From Gloeocapsa sp. PCC 7428 (GTDB taxonomy: Bacteria; Cyanobacteriota; Cyanobacteriia; Cyanobacteriales; Chroococcidiopsidaceae): a DNA stretch of 64,000 nt. The notes under the pieces are model-generated. The model saw only the letters and a program-made list of their open reading frames with translations, was not told the DNA's origin and did no database searches. The stretch covers positions 3,782,001 to 3,846,000 of the forward strand of contig NC_019745.1 in the NCBI RefSeq assembly GCF_000317555.1, read 5' to 3'. Position 1 is the stretch's first letter; each line of letters opens with the position of its first letter. A program made the position numbers and the translations under genes. Below, one piece after another: positions 8,478-17,821 of the stretch.

Positions 8478-9326
8478 CTACTCATCGTGGGCAAAACGAT
8501 GATAAAGGAAATCAAGCGCATAATTGCGTAACTTGTAGTATTGCGGATCTTCCATAATGCGGGCGCGATCGCGCGGGCGGGAAAACGGAATTTCCATAAC
8601 TTCCCCGATTTTTGCATGAGGACCATTCGTCATCATCACCAAGCGATCGGCGAGAAACAAAGCTTCATCAATGTCGTGCGTAATCATCAAAACTGTACAG
8701 CGATGGTCGTTCCAAATCTTCAACAGTTCTTCTTGCAATTCCTCTTTAGTAATCGCATCCAACGCGCCAAAAGGTTCGTCTAAAATCAACACTTGCGGAC
8801 GAATCGCTAAAGCCCGCGCGATTGACACGCGCTGTTTCATTCCTCCTGATAGTTGCGGTGGTTTTTTATCCGCAGCTTCACTGAGTCCGACCATTGCTAA
8901 ATGTTCGCGGACAATCGCTCTTTTTTCGGCTTGAGGTTTATTCGGATGAACCGCATTAACGGCTAAGTAGACATTTTCAAACGCCGTTCGCCAGGGTAAT
9001 AAGGCATAGTTTTGGAAAACGACCATGCGATCGGGACCTGGTTTGGTAATCGGTTTAGAACCTAGCCGCACTTCTCCCGAAGTTGGGTGATTAAATCCTG
9101 CGACCATATTCAGGAGTGTTGATTTACCACAACCAGAGTGACCGATAACACAGATAAATTCACCTTCAGCAACTGTGAGGTTAACACCATCCAAAACAGT
9201 GTAAGGACCTTTTGATGTGGGATAAACCTTCGAGATATCCTCCATTACTAAAAAAGGTTCGCGTTGCGTTGCAACTGACACGGTTTGACTTGCTGTCTCG
9301 GTATAGGCAAAAGTGCGATTAAACAT
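8478..9326 (-). CDS. nrtD: Nitrate ABC transporter ATP-binding protein NrtD
   Basis: 282 residues: one ABC ATPase domain. Walker A is GHSGCGKST, the Q-loop region FQNYALLPWRTAFENV, the signature LSGGMKQRVSIARAL, Walker B VLILDEPFGALD, and the switch His lies in MITHDID. It drives nitrate/nitrite uptake with NrtC at the cytoplasmic face of NrtB. It is last of four same-strand genes, 47 bases after nrtC. It has only the ATPase domain, as usual for NrtD, and its domain is close to that of NrtC. The ATG at 9326 gives a 27-residue leader before the ATPase core. Confidence 0.95.
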   Translation of the reverse strand: MFNRTFAYTETASQTVSVATQREPFLVMEDISKVYPTSKGPYTVLDGVNLTVAEGEFICVIGHSGCGKSTLLNMVAGFNHPTSGEVRLGSKPITKPGPDRMVVFQNYALLPWRTAFENVYLAVNAVHPNKPQAEKRAIVREHLAMVGLSEAADKKPPQLSGGMKQRVSIARALAIRPQVLILDEPFGALDAITKEELQEELLKIWNDHRCTVLMITHDIDEALFLADRLVMMTNGPHAKIGEVMEIPFSRPRDRARIMEDPQYYKLRNYALDFLYHRFAHDE

Positions 9327-9373
9327 TGTAATTCCAGATTGTAGATTTTGGATTTTGGATTGATTTTTGAGGC

Positions 9374-11380
9374 TTAAGCAGCGACAAGCGGACGTCGCGC
9401 ATCAAGCACAACTTCGGCGATCGAGAAATCGCGTTTGATTGCTAAATCGTTGAGATAACCAATCGGATCGTCAGCATTGAACACGCTACCATCAAATAAC
9501 TTAATTGGCTGACGAGTGTAACTAATATCTAATCCCAGTTCCCTGGCAGCGGTACTAAAGACACCAACTTTGCAGATGCGTTCGACGATTTCTACCCAGT
9601 TTCTCGGAAACGGAGTATCACCCCAACGCGCCAGTTGCGTCATAATCCAAAGTTGTTCGGTACGACTCGGACGATTGATTGCTGAATCTGCGTAAAACTG
9701 GTGATGTGCATACTCCCGCATCGGACGATCCAAACTACACGTCGAGGTATTCGGATCTTCAATTTGGATATAAGTAAGATCTGTGCTAACGTACTCGCGT
9801 CGGGCGACAATTTCGCGAACTTCTTCAGAATTTGCCGGATCTGCGCAGTAACGGCAAGCTTCTAGCAGGGCTTTGACTAACGCAATGTGCGTGTTAGGAT
9901 ACGCTGCTGCCCAATCTTCGCGCACACCAAGAACTTTTCCTGGATGTCCTAACCAAATTTCTAAGTCAGTCGCGATCGTAAAACCAACACCTTCTTCCGC
10001 AGCGCGAATATTCCAAGGTTCTCCGACGCAGTAACCGTCAATTGTTCCGGCTTGTAAATCTACAACCATTTGCGCCGGAGGAATTGTTTTCAGTGAAACA
10101 TCGCGGTCTGGATCAATACCACCTGCGGCTAGCCAATAACGTAGTAAAAGATTGTGCATCGAACTCGGATGTACCATCCCCATGCGATGCTGTTTATTGG
10201 CGGTCGAATGCAGATACGCTTTGAAGTCAGATAAGGTGTAAATGCCTTGCTCGTAAAAACGTTTATCGAGTGTGATCGCGTTACCGTTACGAGTCATTGT
10301 TAGCGATGTTGCAACAGGTAACGGACGGTTTTCGTGTCCTCCTAAAGTTAACCACATTGGCATCCCTGAAGGCATTTGCGCAGCGTCTAAATAGCCGCCA
10401 CTGATACCATCGACAATTCCCCGCCAGCTGGTTTCGCGGACTAGGGTCACTTCGTCTAAACCATGCTTTGTAAAAAAGCCTTTTTCCTTGGCTACTGCAA
10501 CAGGGGCGCAAGCTGTGAGTGGAACAAAGCCGATTTCGAGGTTGACTTTTTCTAAGCCATGACGGGAAATCGCCGCCGTTTTCCGCGCCCGAATTTTCTT
10601 AATACGTTTTTGCTGGTTGAGGAAGTAAATCATCTCACTGCGCAAGCTGTAGTAGCTGGGGTGTTCGACAACTTCCATGCGCTTGCGGGGACGCGGGATA
10701 TCAACTTCGAGAATTTGACCGATTTTTGATTCGGGTCCATTAGTTAACATGACAATGCGATCGGATAGCAATACAGCTTCATCGACATCGTGTGTCACCA
10801 TGATCGCGGTAACGTGGTTTTCCTCACAAATCCGCATCAGTTGTTCTTGCAAGTTACCACGTGTTAAAGCGTCTAGCGCCCCGAAAGGTTCGTCGAGTAA
10901 GAGTAATTTAGGACGGATTGCTAAAGCACGGGCGATCGCAACGCGTTGTTTTTGTCCGCCGGATAGCATCTCTGGAGGTTTATCGGCGTGAGGACGCAAC
11001 CCAACCATATCGATGTGTTGTTCGACGATCGCGCGGCGTTCGCCTGCGGGTAAATCTTTCATCGTTGCATTTACCGCGAGGGCAATATTTTCACGTACTG
11101 TACGCCAGGGTAGCAGCGAATAATTTTGAAAGACAACCATGCGATCGGGTCCTGGTTTGGTGATGCGTTGTCCTTCTAATGTGACAACACCATCGGAGGG
11201 TAAATCTAAACCGGCGACCATATTTAATAGTGTTGATTTACCGCAGCCAGAGTGACCGATTAAGGAAACAAATTCGCCTTTTTTGATTTGGAGATCGATG
11301 CCTTTGAGGGCTACGTATTGCCCACCACCGGCTAAATCAAAGACTTTATCAATGTTATCGACAGCAACGAATACAGACAT
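9374..11380 (-). CDS. nrtC: Nitrate ABC transporter ATPase fused to a substrate-binding domain, NrtC
   Basis: 668 residues. Residues 1 to about 255 are an ABC ATPase (Walker A GHSGCGKST, signature LSGGQKQRVAIARAL, Walker B LLLLDEPFGALD). From about residue 280 a cytoplasmic domain resembles NrtA (LEIGFVPLTACAPVAVAKEK, then GYLDAAQMPSGMPMW). In cyanobacteria this C-terminal domain mediates ammonium-dependent inhibition of nitrate uptake. It lies between nrtB (40 bases) and nrtD (47 bases) in one operon. Both domains are complete and of normal length. Confidence 0.97.
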   Translation of the reverse strand: MSVFVAVDNIDKVFDLAGGGQYVALKGIDLQIKKGEFVSLIGHSGCGKSTLLNMVAGLDLPSDGVVTLEGQRITKPGPDRMVVFQNYSLLPWRTVRENIALAVNATMKDLPAGERRAIVEQHIDMVGLRPHADKPPEMLSGGQKQRVAIARALAIRPKLLLLDEPFGALDALTRGNLQEQLMRICEENHVTAIMVTHDVDEAVLLSDRIVMLTNGPESKIGQILEVDIPRPRKRMEVVEHPSYYSLRSEMIYFLNQQKRIKKIRARKTAAISRHGLEKVNLEIGFVPLTACAPVAVAKEKGFFTKHGLDEVTLVRETSWRGIVDGISGGYLDAAQMPSGMPMWLTLGGHENRPLPVATSLTMTRNGNAITLDKRFYEQGIYTLSDFKAYLHSTANKQHRMGMVHPSSMHNLLLRYWLAAGGIDPDRDVSLKTIPPAQMVVDLQAGTIDGYCVGEPWNIRAAEEGVGFTIATDLEIWLGHPGKVLGVREDWAAAYPNTHIALVKALLEACRYCADPANSEEVREIVARREYVSTDLTYIQIEDPNTSTCSLDRPMREYAHHQFYADSAINRPSRTEQLWIMTQLARWGDTPFPRNWVEIVERICKVGVFSTAARELGLDISYTRQPIKLFDGSVFNADDPIGYLNDLAIKRDFSIAEVVLDARRPLVAA

Positions 11381-11420
11381 AGTAGTTTGGTAGTTAGTAA
11401 TTGGTAATTGGTAATTGGGA

Positions 11421-12260
11421 TTAAGTTTTTTGTCCTTGGGGTACGATTAGGGTTTCGATCCATGCCATAAGTTTGTCGAGGAGTAAACCGACGATACCGA
11501 TGTAGACTAAGGCTAAAATGACTTCGCTGACGTTGTTGTTTTGGTAGGCTTCCCAGATGAAGAAGCCAATACCGACGATACCGGACATGACGATTTCTGC
11601 GGCGATGATTGCTAGCCATGCTAAGCCGATCGCAATCCGTAAACCTGTGAAAATGTAGGGTAAGGCGGCGGGAATGAGTATGTTGAAGAAATATTCTTTG
11701 CGGGTGAGTTGCAGCACTTTGGCGACGTTGTTGTAGTCTTGGGGAATCTGTTTAACGCCTACGGCAGTGTTGATTAAGATGGGCCATATTGCGGTGATGA
11801 AGATAACAAATAATGCTGCGGGTTCGTTTTGGCGTAATGCGGCGAGGGAAATGGGAACCCATGCTAGCGGTGGTACAGTTCGTAGTAGTTGAAAAAGAGG
11901 ATCTAAAGCTTTGGACATCACTTTACTTGTGCCGATTAAAATCCCCAAAGCAATGCCGAAAATTGCCGCTAAAACATAACTAATTGCTACTCGTTGTAAA
12001 CTAGCAAGGATTTGCCAAAATAAACCTTTGTTTGTTCCGCCCAGGTCAAAGAAGGGCCAAAAAATAAGTATCCAGGTGTCTTGAACAACTTGAATTGGTC
12101 CAGGTAAGGTTGCACCAGGCATTAAAGAAAATAATTGCCAGATTACTAAAAAGATTGCGATCGCAATTATTGGCGGTACAAGGTCGGGAAATTGTTTATT
12201 GATCCGCGATATCCACGGATTTTGTAAACTTCTTGCAGGACGCGTGCGTAATGTTGTCAT
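11421..12260 (-). CDS. nrtB: Nitrate ABC transporter permease NrtB
   Basis: 279 residues, about six transmembrane helices. The binding-protein-dependent transport signature reads AAALPYIFTGLRIAIGLAWLAI, the EAA loop that contacts the ATPases. It forms the channel of the NrtABCD complex in the plasma membrane. It is second gene of the operon, 91 bases after nrtA. That gap is filled by degenerate TAATGGG-type repeats that may affect relative expression. Typical length, with nothing odd in the protein. Confidence 0.95.
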   Translation of the reverse strand: MTTLRTRPARSLQNPWISRINKQFPDLVPPIIAIAIFLVIWQLFSLMPGATLPGPIQVVQDTWILIFWPFFDLGGTNKGLFWQILASLQRVAISYVLAAIFGIALGILIGTSKVMSKALDPLFQLLRTVPPLAWVPISLAALRQNEPAALFVIFITAIWPILINTAVGVKQIPQDYNNVAKVLQLTRKEYFFNILIPAALPYIFTGLRIAIGLAWLAIIAAEIVMSGIVGIGFFIWEAYQNNNVSEVILALVYIGIVGLLLDKLMAWIETLIVPQGQKT

Positions 12261-12278
12261 TAATTCGGTTCTCCTTGT

Positions 12279-12352
12279 TGGTAGTTGGAAATTGGGAACT
12301 GGTAATTGGAAATCTGGTAACTATTACCCATTACCCATTACCTATTACCTCT
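12279..12352. repeat. Degenerate short-repeat run between nrtA and nrtB
   Basis: Imperfect GGTAATTGGAA-type units followed by their reverse complement (ATTACCC three times). The two halves can pair as a stem-loop in the nrt transcript. Related runs lie at about 11393-11419, 17745-17785, 24226-24262 and 25277-25305, all between genes. Confidence 0.7.
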
Positions 12353-13713
12353 TAGACATTGACTCGCTTGACTTTCAAACTCTGGAGATAAGCAGTAGGA
12401 TTTGCTGGGTCAAACTGAATACCATCGAAAAATTGTTCTACACCACGCGATGTATTGGTGGGAATATCGGCTGTCGGAATACCTAATTCTTTAGCAGCTT
12501 CTTTCCACAAATCTTCGCGGTTGACTCTGTCAATTAAGGCATTGGCATTGGTTAAGGTTTCTGGCGGTAAAAAGCCCCAACGCACGCTTTCGGTAAGGAA
12601 CCACAAATCATGGCTCTTGTAAGGATAGGAAACGCTGCCTTTTTCGTCTTTCCAGTACAACGCCGCCATCGAGCGATCGTCAATGGTGCGTCCATCACCC
12701 ATGTTGTATTTTCCTTGGAATGGTTCAGTAAGAATTTCTACTGGGAGATTGAAATAGTTGCGTCCAGCTAAAATATTGGCAGCTTCTTGACGATTGTCAA
12801 AATTATCTAGCCACTGCTGCGCTTCCATAACCCCTTTCATCAAAGCTTTTGTCGCTTTAGGATTTTTATCGACCCAGTCGGCGCGAATTGCCAAGTATTC
12901 TTCAGGATGATTCTTCCAAATTTCTGCCGTTAAAGCTGCCATGTAGCCGATCTTGTCTTTAACAATTCGGTAGGGCCAAGGATCGCCAGTGCTAAAGGCA
13001 TCCATTGTTCCTGTTTTCATGTTGGCAACAGTCTGCGCTGATGGTACTGGCATCAAGTTGATATCGGTATCAGGATTTATACCACCAGCAGCTAACCAAT
13101 AACGAATCCAAAAATCTTGGTTAACTTGAGGAAATGTATGTGCTGCTTTAAAGATGTTATTTGACGATTTCAACTGACTAATAATTGCTTGTCCCTGTGC
13201 CAGCTTCAAATCGATGCCTTGACCTTGCCATTTAGATGCGACCGCAATTCCATTCCCATGAGTATTTAATTGCATTAACACATACATGGGAATTTTGACG
13301 TTACCTTTAGTGATGATGCCTTCAGTAATTAAATGTGGCATTGGCATTTGCCATTGACCGCCATCAATACCACCACCAGCCGAGCCGATTTCTATATTGT
13401 CTCTTGCTGAACCCCAAGACGCTTGTTTGGAAAGCTCAACTCCGGTCATACCATGCTTTGCAAAAAAGCCTTTTTCTAGCGCAATAATTAATGGAGCAGA
13501 TTCAACAATTGGAATATAACCTAACTTAATTCTGGGAGTTTCTGGAGCTTGTTCAGGATTTACGTTTGTAGCCGTCACTTGCTGAACTTGCATTGTACTA
13601 ACCGTTGTTCCTGGCGGATTTCCTAAGCATCCTTTAAGAAAAATTGAACCTAGCGCAGATGCTCCAGCCGTTAAAAGAAACTTACGGCGGGATTGATTTG
13701 TAAATTCGCTCAT
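12352..13713 (-). CDS. nrtA: Nitrate-binding lipoprotein NrtA
   Basis: 453 residues. It binds nitrate and nitrite outside the plasma membrane and delivers them to NrtB. The N-terminus has a twin-arginine motif (SRRKFLL, residues 8-14), a hydrophobic stretch and a lipobox ending at Cys29 (IFLKGC). The mature protein is a periplasmic binding fold ([20 protein letters not shown], then [15 protein letters not shown]) related to the NrtC tail. It is first gene of nrtABCD; no narB or nirA lies in the window. An NtcA site is expected upstream. I find no perfect GTA-N8-TAC; the closest is GTAGGAAATCCTTA at 13771-13784. Confidence 0.97.
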   Translation of the reverse strand: MSEFTNQSRRKFLLTAGASALGSIFLKGCLGNPPGTTVSTMQVQQVTATNVNPEQAPETPRIKLGYIPIVESAPLIIALEKGFFAKHGMTGVELSKQASWGSARDNIEIGSAGGGIDGGQWQMPMPHLITEGIITKGNVKIPMYVLMQLNTHGNGIAVASKWQGQGIDLKLAQGQAIISQLKSSNNIFKAAHTFPQVNQDFWIRYWLAAGGINPDTDINLMPVPSAQTVANMKTGTMDAFSTGDPWPYRIVKDKIGYMAALTAEIWKNHPEEYLAIRADWVDKNPKATKALMKGVMEAQQWLDNFDNRQEAANILAGRNYFNLPVEILTEPFQGKYNMGDGRTIDDRSMAALYWKDEKGSVSYPYKSHDLWFLTESVRWGFLPPETLTNANALIDRVNREDLWKEAAKELGIPTADIPTNTSRGVEQFFDGIQFDPANPTAYLQSLKVKRVNV

Positions 13714-14344
13714 ACGCTCTCCAAGAAAAATTTATAATGTCAATAAGCAATTTATTGAAAATCCTATTTAGTAGGAAATCCTTAGAAGAATCATGAATTC
13801 TAACTGAGGCTTGAGATGCAACCACTAAAATAGTGCTGCAAGTTTTACTAAAAAACTTACAGCTAATGTCTCAGTTAATGTAAAAATTTCGCTAGCTGTG
13901 CCTTCTCGCACTTAGCTGTGCGTTAAATGTAACTTTATCATCTTTAATTAATAATTGGTTCACCTAAAACCACAAATTATTAATGAAAAATTAAATGCTA
14001 TGTATAGGGATTTTTAGAGGTAATTTTTGCGTGTCTATTCTCAGCAAATAGTACTCTTAAGTTTTATTTATCAATACTCCCCAAGCAACGTAATAATGTA
14101 GTTTTATTGCAAAACTGGTTGGCGATCGCTGTTAGGTGCTGTGAGGGTAATAAGTACAATAAATACTTGTGTTTTAGGCTGGTAATCAGCCACAACTTCC
14201 TACTACAAGGGCTTTTATTTTTTCTAATGAGAAATGTAAATTAATTCCTTATGCAAAGTTGATACATTACGAATACTGTCATAACAAGTAAGCTAAATTA
14301 ATTACTAATACAAAAGATAAAAGAGTTCTGAACGAGGCAAATTC
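13714..14344. other. Divergent intergenic region, nrtA / fasciclin protein
   Basis: 631 AT-rich bases between two divergent genes, with no open frame of interest. It must hold the nrtABCD promoter and the promoter of the fasciclin gene. The only near match to an NtcA box is at 13771-13784 (one half-site base wrong). One HIP1 octamer lies near 14123. No tRNA or repeat array was seen. Confidence 0.6.
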
Positions 14345-14746
14345 ATGGCGGACATTGTTGATATTGCGGTAAGTGCAGGTTCGTTTAATACCCTAGTAGC
14401 AGCCGTACAAGCGGCTGGTTTAATAGAAACACTCAAAAGTCCTGGTCCTTTTACGGTTTTTGCACCGAATGATGACGCTTTTGCGAAACTTCCACCTGGT
14501 ACAGTGCAAACATTGGTACAGAATATTCCTCAACTCACGCGGATTCTAACGTTTCACGTTGTTCCAGGTAAGCTGATGAAGGCTGATTTAGCCAAAGTTG
14601 ATTCGGTGACTTCTGTTGAAGGTTCACCCATTAGGATTGATTGTTCTGACGGGTTTGAGGTAAAAAATGCTACGGTAATCGCGCCTGATATTGAAGCCGA
14701 TAATGGCGTTATTCACGTCATTGATACCGTTATTCTGATGGGATAG
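14345..14746 (+). CDS. cupS: Cytosolic fasciclin-domain protein, probable CupS
   Basis: 133 residues forming one FAS1 domain: [54 protein letters not shown] and [15 protein letters not shown]. There is no signal peptide, unlike most secreted fasciclins. CupS, the small subunit of the inducible CO2-uptake complex NDH-1MS, has a fasciclin-like fold and this size, and the cupA-ndhD3-ndhF3 genes lie 1.7 kb away on the other strand. The CupS call rests on size, fold and neighbourhood. A generic FAS1 protein is the alternative. ATG follows a GAACGAGG leader. A hairpin at 14753-14778 follows the stop. Confidence 0.7.
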   Translation: MADIVDIAVSAGSFNTLVAAVQAAGLIETLKSPGPFTVFAPNDDAFAKLPPGTVQTLVQNIPQLTRILTFHVVPGKLMKADLAKVDSVTSVEGSPIRIDCSDGFEVKNATVIAPDIEADNGVIHVIDTVILMG

Positions 14747-14752
14747 ATTATG

Positions 14753-14778
14753 AAGGGTGGGTATTACTCACCCTTTTA
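14753..14778 (+). terminator. Hairpin after the fasciclin gene
   Basis: AAGGGTG and CACCCTT arms around a nine-base loop, followed by only four T. It starts seven bases after the stop codon. A weak intrinsic terminator is likely. Confidence 0.5.
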
Positions 14779-14823
14779 GGGTAATTTTTGCACCAACAAA
14801 AGTACAACCTGAGACAAGGTGAC

Positions 14824-15252
14824 ATGGAAGAATTATTAGAACTCAAAGAACTTCTTATTCATAAAGATTTTGAAGGTGCTTACGCTTTGGTTGAAGACTT
14901 GGAAGAAATGGGAAAAAAAGGCGTTGCTCGAAACGTTCGTTCTTATGCTAAAGTTTTACTTCTGCACCTGATCAAACAACAAGTTGAGCAGCGCACTACC
15001 AAGTCTTGGGATATATCGATTCGCAACAGTCTTAGGGAAATTAAATATCTTAATACACGTCCATCAGGCAAAGGAACGTACCTTAACAACGAAGAGTTGC
15101 GTGAAGTGATTGCAGGTGCGGTGGATAGCGCTATTGATCAAGCCTCAATTGAAGCCGCAGAAGGGATATACGAAGCGCGACAGATTGAGCAAAAGATAGA
15201 TCGAAACGAACTGGTTAAACGTGCGATCGCGCTGATTCAATCAGGTAACTAA
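14824..15252 (+). CDS. DUF29-family protein
   Basis: 142 residues from the ATG at 14824 (an in-frame TTG at 14788 is less likely). LEDLEEMGKKG, then LLLHLIKQQVEQRTTKSWD and IRNSLREIKYL, match the helical DUF29 family, which is widespread and multi-copy in cyanobacteria and has no known function. The N-terminal 15 residues are shorter than in many members. It follows the fasciclin gene on the same strand after a hairpin, and its stop codon overlaps that of the convergent Uma2 gene by four bases. Confidence 0.75.
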   Translation: MEELLELKELLIHKDFEGAYALVEDLEEMGKKGVARNVRSYAKVLLLHLIKQQVEQRTTKSWDISIRNSLREIKYLNTRPSGKGTYLNNEELREVIAGAVDSAIDQASIEAAEGIYEARQIEQKIDRNELVKRAIALIQSGN

Positions 15253-15812
15253 GCGAATATCTGTCTAACAGGAATTTGTAAGTTAGCAAGTAGTCGCGAA
15301 TTTAATTCATCATTTGCAAACAGTGTTGCAACCAAGGTTAAAGCAGCTTTTTCGCGCCGATAAACTTCAATTTGTTGTTTTTGCCAATCAACTATCCAAT
15401 ATTCTTGTACGCCTCTAGACGAGTACAGTTTTAGCTTGACTTCTTTGTCGCGGCGTTCATTTTCACCACCACTAGACAAAACTTCTACAACTAATTCTGG
15501 TGCAGCAGTCAGATGTCCAGCATCATCTAATAATAGGGCTAATCTCTCATTACTTGCCCAAACGACATCAGGAATCACATTATCAGCATCAGAAAAAATA
15601 ATTCCAGGTGCGATCGCTACTTGTCCTAAACCTGTAGACTGTGACCAAGCATTAACTTCTTGATAGATATTGCCACAAACTCTTTGATGATTCCAGTGCC
15701 GCGCTCTTGTCACAAACAACTCCCCGTCAATTATCTCATAGCGATTGCCGTTATCAGGCAACAACTCTAAATCGGCTGTCGTCCAGCGTAGTCGTTCAGT
15801 TGTAGGCTGCAT
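15249..15812 (-). CDS. Uma2-family (DUF820) PD-(D/E)XK nuclease-fold protein
   Basis: 187 residues. The family core is visible: YEIIDGELFV near the N-terminus, PDVVWAS in the middle, then PELVVEVLSS with a downstream K and YWIVDWQKQQIEVYR. These residues correspond to the restriction-endonuclease-like fold. Cyanobacterial genomes carry dozens of copies and their biological role is not established. A DUF559 nuclease-fold gene lies 80 bases upstream on the same strand. Normal length and intact. Confidence 0.85.
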   Translation of the reverse strand: MQPTTERLRWTTADLELLPDNGNRYEIIDGELFVTRARHWNHQRVCGNIYQEVNAWSQSTGLGQVAIAPGIIFSDADNVIPDVVWASNERLALLLDDAGHLTAAPELVVEVLSSGGENERRDKEVKLKLYSSRGVQEYWIVDWQKQQIEVYRREKAALTLVATLFANDELNSRLLANLQIPVRQIFA

Positions 15813-15892
15813 ATAAGCCCTCCGTTGTGAGTAATGGCTATATTTCAGACAATTGCTTATGATTGTTGCACTGAAATTCTTTGATAAAAGTG

Positions 15893-16264
15893 TTAAGTCA
15901 AGTTCTCAAGCTGCTGACAAACACCTGTAAAATTCTGCAAAACCTCATTATTGGTAAATCTAATCACTGTTAACCCATAACTTTCTAAAATTTTCGTTCT
16001 AGCTAAATCATATTCTTTGCCTTCCTCAGTAAAATGTCCTACACCATCAACCTCAATGACTAACTTTAATTGCGCACAGTAAAAGTCAACAATAAAATTA
16101 TCGATAGGTCTTTGTCTTAGTACTCTAAATTTAAAATAACGCAAGTAGTTATTCCACAGCAGTTTTTCTGCTGGAGTCATATTTTTTCTAAGTTCTTTAG
16201 CCCTTGGTACAAGATCTGGATTATATGGCAAGTGCCATTTTGTACGAATTAAGTTTTTGCGCAT
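15893..16264 (-). CDS. DUF559 domain protein (Vsr-like endonuclease fold)
   Basis: 123 residues. The family pattern is complete: AKELRKNMTPAEKLLWNNYL, FKFRVLRQRPIDNFIVDFYC, LVIEVDGVGH (likely catalytic acids) and YGLTVIRFTNNEVLQN. DUF559 proteins resemble very-short-patch repair nucleases, but their role is uncertain. ATG at 16264. It is probably transcribed together with the Uma2 gene downstream. Nothing is truncated. Confidence 0.85.
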   Translation of the reverse strand: MRKNLIRTKWHLPYNPDLVPRAKELRKNMTPAEKLLWNNYLRYFKFRVLRQRPIDNFIVDFYCAQLKLVIEVDGVGHFTEEGKEYDLARTKILESYGLTVIRFTNNEVLQNFTGVCQQLENLT

Positions 16265-16383
16265 CCCTCTAGCCCCCTTTGGAACGGGGAGAATAGAGTT
16301 CTCATAATATTTGTTACTTAATTTTTAAGCTACTATAGGTCTATAGTATAACCGTAAATATACTTAAAATAAAATTCCTTAAA

Positions 16384-16409
16384 TAAAAAAGCCCCCTCAC
16401 TAAGGGGGT
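16384..16409 (-). terminator. Intrinsic terminator after cupA
   Basis: Read on the minus strand: a CCCCCTTAGTGAGGGGG stem-loop followed by C and six T. It begins about ten bases beyond the cupA stop codon, which suits the end of the ndhF3-ndhD3-cupA operon. Confidence 0.75.
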
Positions 16410-16418
16410 TGGGGGTTT

Positions 16419-17744
16419 CTATCGATAATCTTGCCGTTGAATATAGCGTAAACGAGCAGCATCGCGAATACCGTACTCTGGGCGCGTGAAGCGATTTAAT
16501 TGGGCTTCAAAAAACTCGCGATTGGCTTGTAAATGTTTTGGATTTGGGTCATCTAAAGGATACAATAATGCAGTCCGCAACGCTTGAATAACCGCAGAAG
16601 TGACGCAATACATGGAACGTTGAAAAGTGATGCCTAATTGAATGAGCATATCCTCTTCACCGCGACAGTGTTGGTGATAGTAATCAACTAAATATTGCGG
16701 CAAAAAATGCAACATATCTTGCATTAACAATGTAGGAGGAATGCCCGCAGTCCCAACAGGGAAGACATCAGCGTAGAGAATACCGTAGTGAAAATCTTTT
16801 TGATCGTCAGGGATTTGTCGCGCTTGCGCGTTGTATGACTTTGTGCCTCTAAATGGTGAAGTGCGATAGAACACCGCTTCGACATACGGTAATGCAGCTT
16901 CGTACAGCCATGTAAATCCTTTTGATTTGGGAATAATTTCGTAGCGTTCGCCGCGAATGTAGACATGATGATAAATCGGACGTCCGGCGACCGCAAAGAT
17001 GCCGTTTACCAAGAAATTCATTGCATCGGGTACAGTTTTAAAATCACCAGCATCATAGCGATCGCTCATTTCAAAGAAGACTGGTGCCATCACTTCCCAG
17101 AATAATCCCAAATTGCTGTAGTACGACATTTGACGACACTGTTCCAAAAACATATCAGGAAACAGTTTATACATCCCTAGCATCACGGGATTACCTTTAA
17201 AGTAAGCTTTAATCGCTCTATCTGCGTTCGCTTTGTACTCGTCGCTGTCTAAGTACGAATCAAATTTATTGTAAGGCGCATACATTCCGCGATGCCACAA
17301 CATTGCCCGCATACATTCTTCGGCAAATTCCATATTGATGCGATCGTGGAACCAATGATGCAACAGTTTGGGCATTTTGAAGGTTTCGCCCTTCTCCATA
17401 AACTCCAAAAGTTCAGGATGCGCTGTCGCTTCGCCTTTTTGCCAAATCCTTAAATCAGCATCGTCACCTGCATAGTGATTGTGCAGTTCCAAATACTCTT
17501 TGGGAATGAAGTATTTAAAAAACGGAAAAGGATCGAGAAAGACGCGTTCAGCAATATACAGCAAGTCCCGCCAATAAAAATCCATTGGTACAGCGTAAGC
17601 TTTATAGATGCCGATAATTTGCATCAGGTTTTCTGGTGTGTCGGGTAACATTGCCCCACCAGCTTCTAGACGGTGAATAACATCGGCAAATTCGTGTTGT
17701 GATGGTGGTAATTTAGCGGTTGGAGGTTGAATCGTTGCGGTCAT
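16419..17744 (-). CDS. cupA: CO2 hydration protein CupA (ChpY)
   Basis: 441 residues from the ATG at 17744 (the frame extends to 17822 but that part is repeat-derived). CupA is the large hydrophilic subunit that, with NdhD3 and NdhF3, makes the NDH-1MS complex convert CO2 to HCO3- at the thylakoid membrane. Recognisable parts are EFADVIHRLEAGGAMLPDTP, MQIIGIYKAYAVPMDFYWRD, FPFFKYFIPKEYLELHNHYA and LHHWFHDRINMEFAEECMRA. It is last in the order ndhF3-ndhD3-cupA, 77 bases after ndhD3, and followed by a terminator. cupS is not directly next to it. Confidence 0.93.
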   Translation of the reverse strand: MTATIQPPTAKLPPSQHEFADVIHRLEAGGAMLPDTPENLMQIIGIYKAYAVPMDFYWRDLLYIAERVFLDPFPFFKYFIPKEYLELHNHYAGDDADLRIWQKGEATAHPELLEFMEKGETFKMPKLLHHWFHDRINMEFAEECMRAMLWHRGMYAPYNKFDSYLDSDEYKANADRAIKAYFKGNPVMLGMYKLFPDMFLEQCRQMSYYSNLGLFWEVMAPVFFEMSDRYDAGDFKTVPDAMNFLVNGIFAVAGRPIYHHVYIRGERYEIIPKSKGFTWLYEAALPYVEAVFYRTSPFRGTKSYNAQARQIPDDQKDFHYGILYADVFPVGTAGIPPTLLMQDMLHFLPQYLVDYYHQHCRGEEDMLIQLGITFQRSMYCVTSAVIQALRTALLYPLDDPNPKHLQANREFFEAQLNRFTRPEYGIRDAARLRYIQRQDYR

Positions 17745-17790
17745 GGTAACTGGTAATAGGTAATAGGTAATTGGTAATAAAGAAAAGTTA
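17745..17790. repeat. Short-repeat run between ndhD3 and cupA
   Basis: Units of GGTAATAGGTAAT type, related to those at 12279-12352. A separate low-complexity run (TAGCCACTAGCCACTCACTC and GCTCCTC repeats) at 17822-17870 encodes the last residues of NdhD3. Confidence 0.65.
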
Positions 17791-17821
17791 GAAGTAAATT
17801 CATTCAAAATGCAACTAGCCA

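Noticed and set aside
8374-8478. N-terminal extension of the ArsR protein
   Set aside because: The added 35 residues are hydrophobic and outside the family. The ATG at 8373 begins the normal N-terminus.
13714-14344. NtcA site for nrtABCD
   Set aside because: No perfect GTA-N8-TAC was found by scanning the region. The nearest match (13771-13784) has a wrong half-site.
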